The notes beneath the pieces are model-generated. The model did no database searches. It was not told the origin of the DNA and saw only the letters and a program-made list of their open reading frames with translations. Source: DAITAZ01 sp036824045 (GTDB lineage Bacteria > Pseudomonadota > Gammaproteobacteria > Burkholderiales > Rhodocyclaceae). Taken from it: a stretch of DNA of 64,000 nt. The stretch is taken from assembly GCA_036824045.1 (NCBI GenBank), contig DAITAZ010000014.1, positions 19,979 to 83,978 of the forward strand. The letters run 5' to 3'. This document shows positions 62,811-64,000 of the stretch, piece by piece. The first letter of the stretch is position 1. Every line of letters begins with the position of its first letter. Both the position numbers and the translations under genes were made by a program.

Positions 62811-63770
62811 TCAGTTGATGGGCCCCGTCGGCGTGGCCGGCGGCAGAGTCTTGATGATGCGGCCCAGCTCCTTGGGCGGGATGTTGATGGCCGTGGCGTT
62901 GGGCGCCGCCGGGTCCAGCTTCACCACTTCGGCATCCTTGGCCTTGGGCTTGGGCAGTGTCGCCAGATAGAGCGGCATCACCCGGGCGGAAATGGTCTCC
63001 ATTTCCGCCAGGTGGCGGGCAAAGTCCGCGTGGATGTTGATCCACTCGTGGGCGGGAATGCCCTTGGCCTCCATCTTGCGCAGTGCCGAAGCCGCCCCCC
63101 GGGGGTGGAACCCGGCCCGGGCAGCAAGCTCCATGCCGATCCCGTCCGCCTCGTCCTCCATCCGCCCCTTGTAGGGCACCGCCAGCCCCAGCTTGCCAAA
63201 GGGCTTGATCGCCTGGGCCTCGGCGGAATCCTTGCTGCCCACGCCCACCTCCGGCGCCGCGCCGCGCTGGATGGGGTGTTCCCGCAACACGTGGGCGATC
63301 TCGTGCCCGGCCATGTAGGCAATCTCCTCGTCCGTCAGGTTGAGCTTGTCGATCAGGCCGGAATAGAAGATCACCTTGCCGCCCGGCAGGCAGAACGCAT
63401 TGATGTTGGCGCCTTCGAGCACGTTCACCTCCCACGTCCAGGCTGCCGCGTCCGGGCGCAGCACGCCCACCTTGGCGATCACCCTGTTCACCACCCGCCG
63501 CACCCGCTCCGTCCGGGCCCGGCTGGCATTGAGGGTGCCCTGCTTCTCGGCCTCCTTCAGCGCGTCCCGATAGATGATCTCCGCCTCCTGCTCCAACTGG
63601 CTGCGGCCCACCACCACGGGGATGCTCTGGGTGGGCTCGACGCCCGCGCGCCCGGATTTGGTGGCGCTCACCGAATGGCAGGCGCCAAGGCCGGCCCCAA
63701 TCAGGGCCGCCAGCACGGGCGCCGCCAGGCGCCGCAGGGCGGGGGAAAACGTCGCGGAACGGGATTTCAT
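62811..63770 (-). CDS. M48-family zinc metalloprotease lipoprotein
   Basis: A 319-residue periplasmic lipoprotein peptidase. Lipobox GLGAC (Cys31), M48 zinc motif HEIAH at residues 156-160 and a third ligand in EDEAD (205-209) are seen. Close relatives such as LoiP and YcaL in E. coli degrade misfolded outer-membrane proteins. Homologues often carry a TPR domain; this one ends in a short low-complexity tail. The ribosome binding site GGAGG precedes the ATG by five bases. It is convergent with the EAL-HDOD gene, nine bases apart. Confidence 0.92.
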   Translation of the reverse strand: MKSRSATFSPALRRLAAPVLAALIGAGLGACHSVSATKSGRAGVEPTQSIPVVVGRSQLEQEAEIIYRDALKEAEKQGTLNASRARTERVRRVVNRVIAKVGVLRPDAAAWTWEVNVLEGANINAFCLPGGKVIFYSGLIDKLNLTDEEIAYMAGHEIAHVLREHPIQRGAAPEVGVGSKDSAEAQAIKPFGKLGLAVPYKGRMEDEADGIGMELAARAGFHPRGAASALRKMEAKGIPAHEWINIHADFARHLAEMETISARVMPLYLATLPKPKAKDAEVVKLDPAAPNATAINIPPKELGRIIKTLPPATPTGPIN

Positions 63771-63829
63771 CTGAACCTCCTGATGTGGTGTGTATCGGTC
63801 ATGGGTCGGCGGCAGCGCCGCCGGACGTG

Positions 63830-64000
63830 TCAGAAACGGGGCGGCCACACCGGCGAGGGCGCTGGGCCAAAACGCTCGCGCCAGCCCCCCTGGTTGCGCT
63901 CGGCGGGGGCCTGCCGCGGGGCGGCGGGCCGGGCCGCCCGGCTGGGGGCCGGGTTGGTCGGCGGCAGCGGGACTGCCGAAGGCGGGGCAGGCTCCGGCAG
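63830..64000 (-). CDS. C-terminal end of a Pro/Ala-rich protein (partial)
   Basis: The last 56 codons of a gene that starts beyond the right edge. The sequence is rich in proline, alanine and arginine and ends GGWRERFGP...PVWPPRF. No domain can be named. It is 59 bases upstream of the M48 gene and on the same strand, so they may share an operon. Coding nature is likely from the open frame, but not proven. Confidence 0.4.
   Translation of the reverse strand: MPEPAPPSAVPLPPTNPAPSRAARPAAPRQAPAERNQGGWRERFGPAPSPVWPPRF

Overview
The window is a GC-rich, densely coded stretch of a bacterial chromosome, most likely from a PHA-storing, respiring betaproteobacterium of the Rhodocyclales/Burkholderiales type. 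The reasons are the gene families and order (ispE-lolB-TPR; coaD-rsmD-M16-M16 divergent from ftsY-ftsE-ftsX; tctD-tctE-rpsP-rimM-trmD-rplS; ribF-ileS-lspA-fkpB-ispH), a phasin gene, cbb3 oxidase assembly genes, a type IV pilus minor pilin operon and a groE operon with a CIRCE operator. The genus assignment is an inference. I saw no insertion sequence, prophage, CRISPR array, rRNA or tRNA.

Layout. 1-19.3 kb is mostly housekeeping: isoprenoid and lipoprotein genes (ispE end, lolB), a TPR lipoprotein, mutM, a dynamin-like GTPase, a ferredoxin, coaD, rsmD, two M16 peptidases, ftsYEX, the rpsP ribosomal operon, a TctD/TctE-like two-component system and groES-groEL. 19.4-36.4 kb is a signalling and efflux region. 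It holds a solute-binding protein with a PAS histidine kinase and a single-domain response regulator, a TetR repressor divergent from a complete RND efflux pump, and then a CheB-CheR-PAS fusion, a FixL-like kinase, a FixJ-like regulator and a small STAS protein. 36.5-40.1 kb carries a phasin gene with a strong promoter flanked by TGCA-type dyads, and ccoS-ccoI for copper delivery to cbb3 oxidase. 40.2-49.5 kb has a TonB-like protein and a type IV pilus operon (pilE-like, fimT, pilV, pilW, pilX, pilY1). 49.5-59.4 kb, all on the minus strand, holds a lipoprotein hydrolase, ispH-fkpB-lspA-ileS-ribF, a CBS protein, and amiC with tsaE. 59.4-64 kb holds queG head-to-head with tsaE, two HDOD proteins, an M48 lipoprotein peptidase and the end of a Pro-rich gene.

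How the genes work together. The lolB, lspA, ispH/ispE, amiC, M48 and ftsEX genes belong to envelope building. The signalling block could link periplasmic ligand sensing, efflux control and chemotaxis-type adaptation, but no output gene is fixed by sequence. The best-supported regulatory elements are the overlapping sigma-70/sigma-32-like promoter and CIRCE of groE, a 24-bp AcrR-like operator between tetR and the RND genes, and a consensus phasin promoter with three related dyads that suggest PhaR control. The less usual observations are the head-to-head overlap of tsaE and queG start regions, with an AT-rich island inside tsaE, and the CheBR/FixLJ/STAS cassette.
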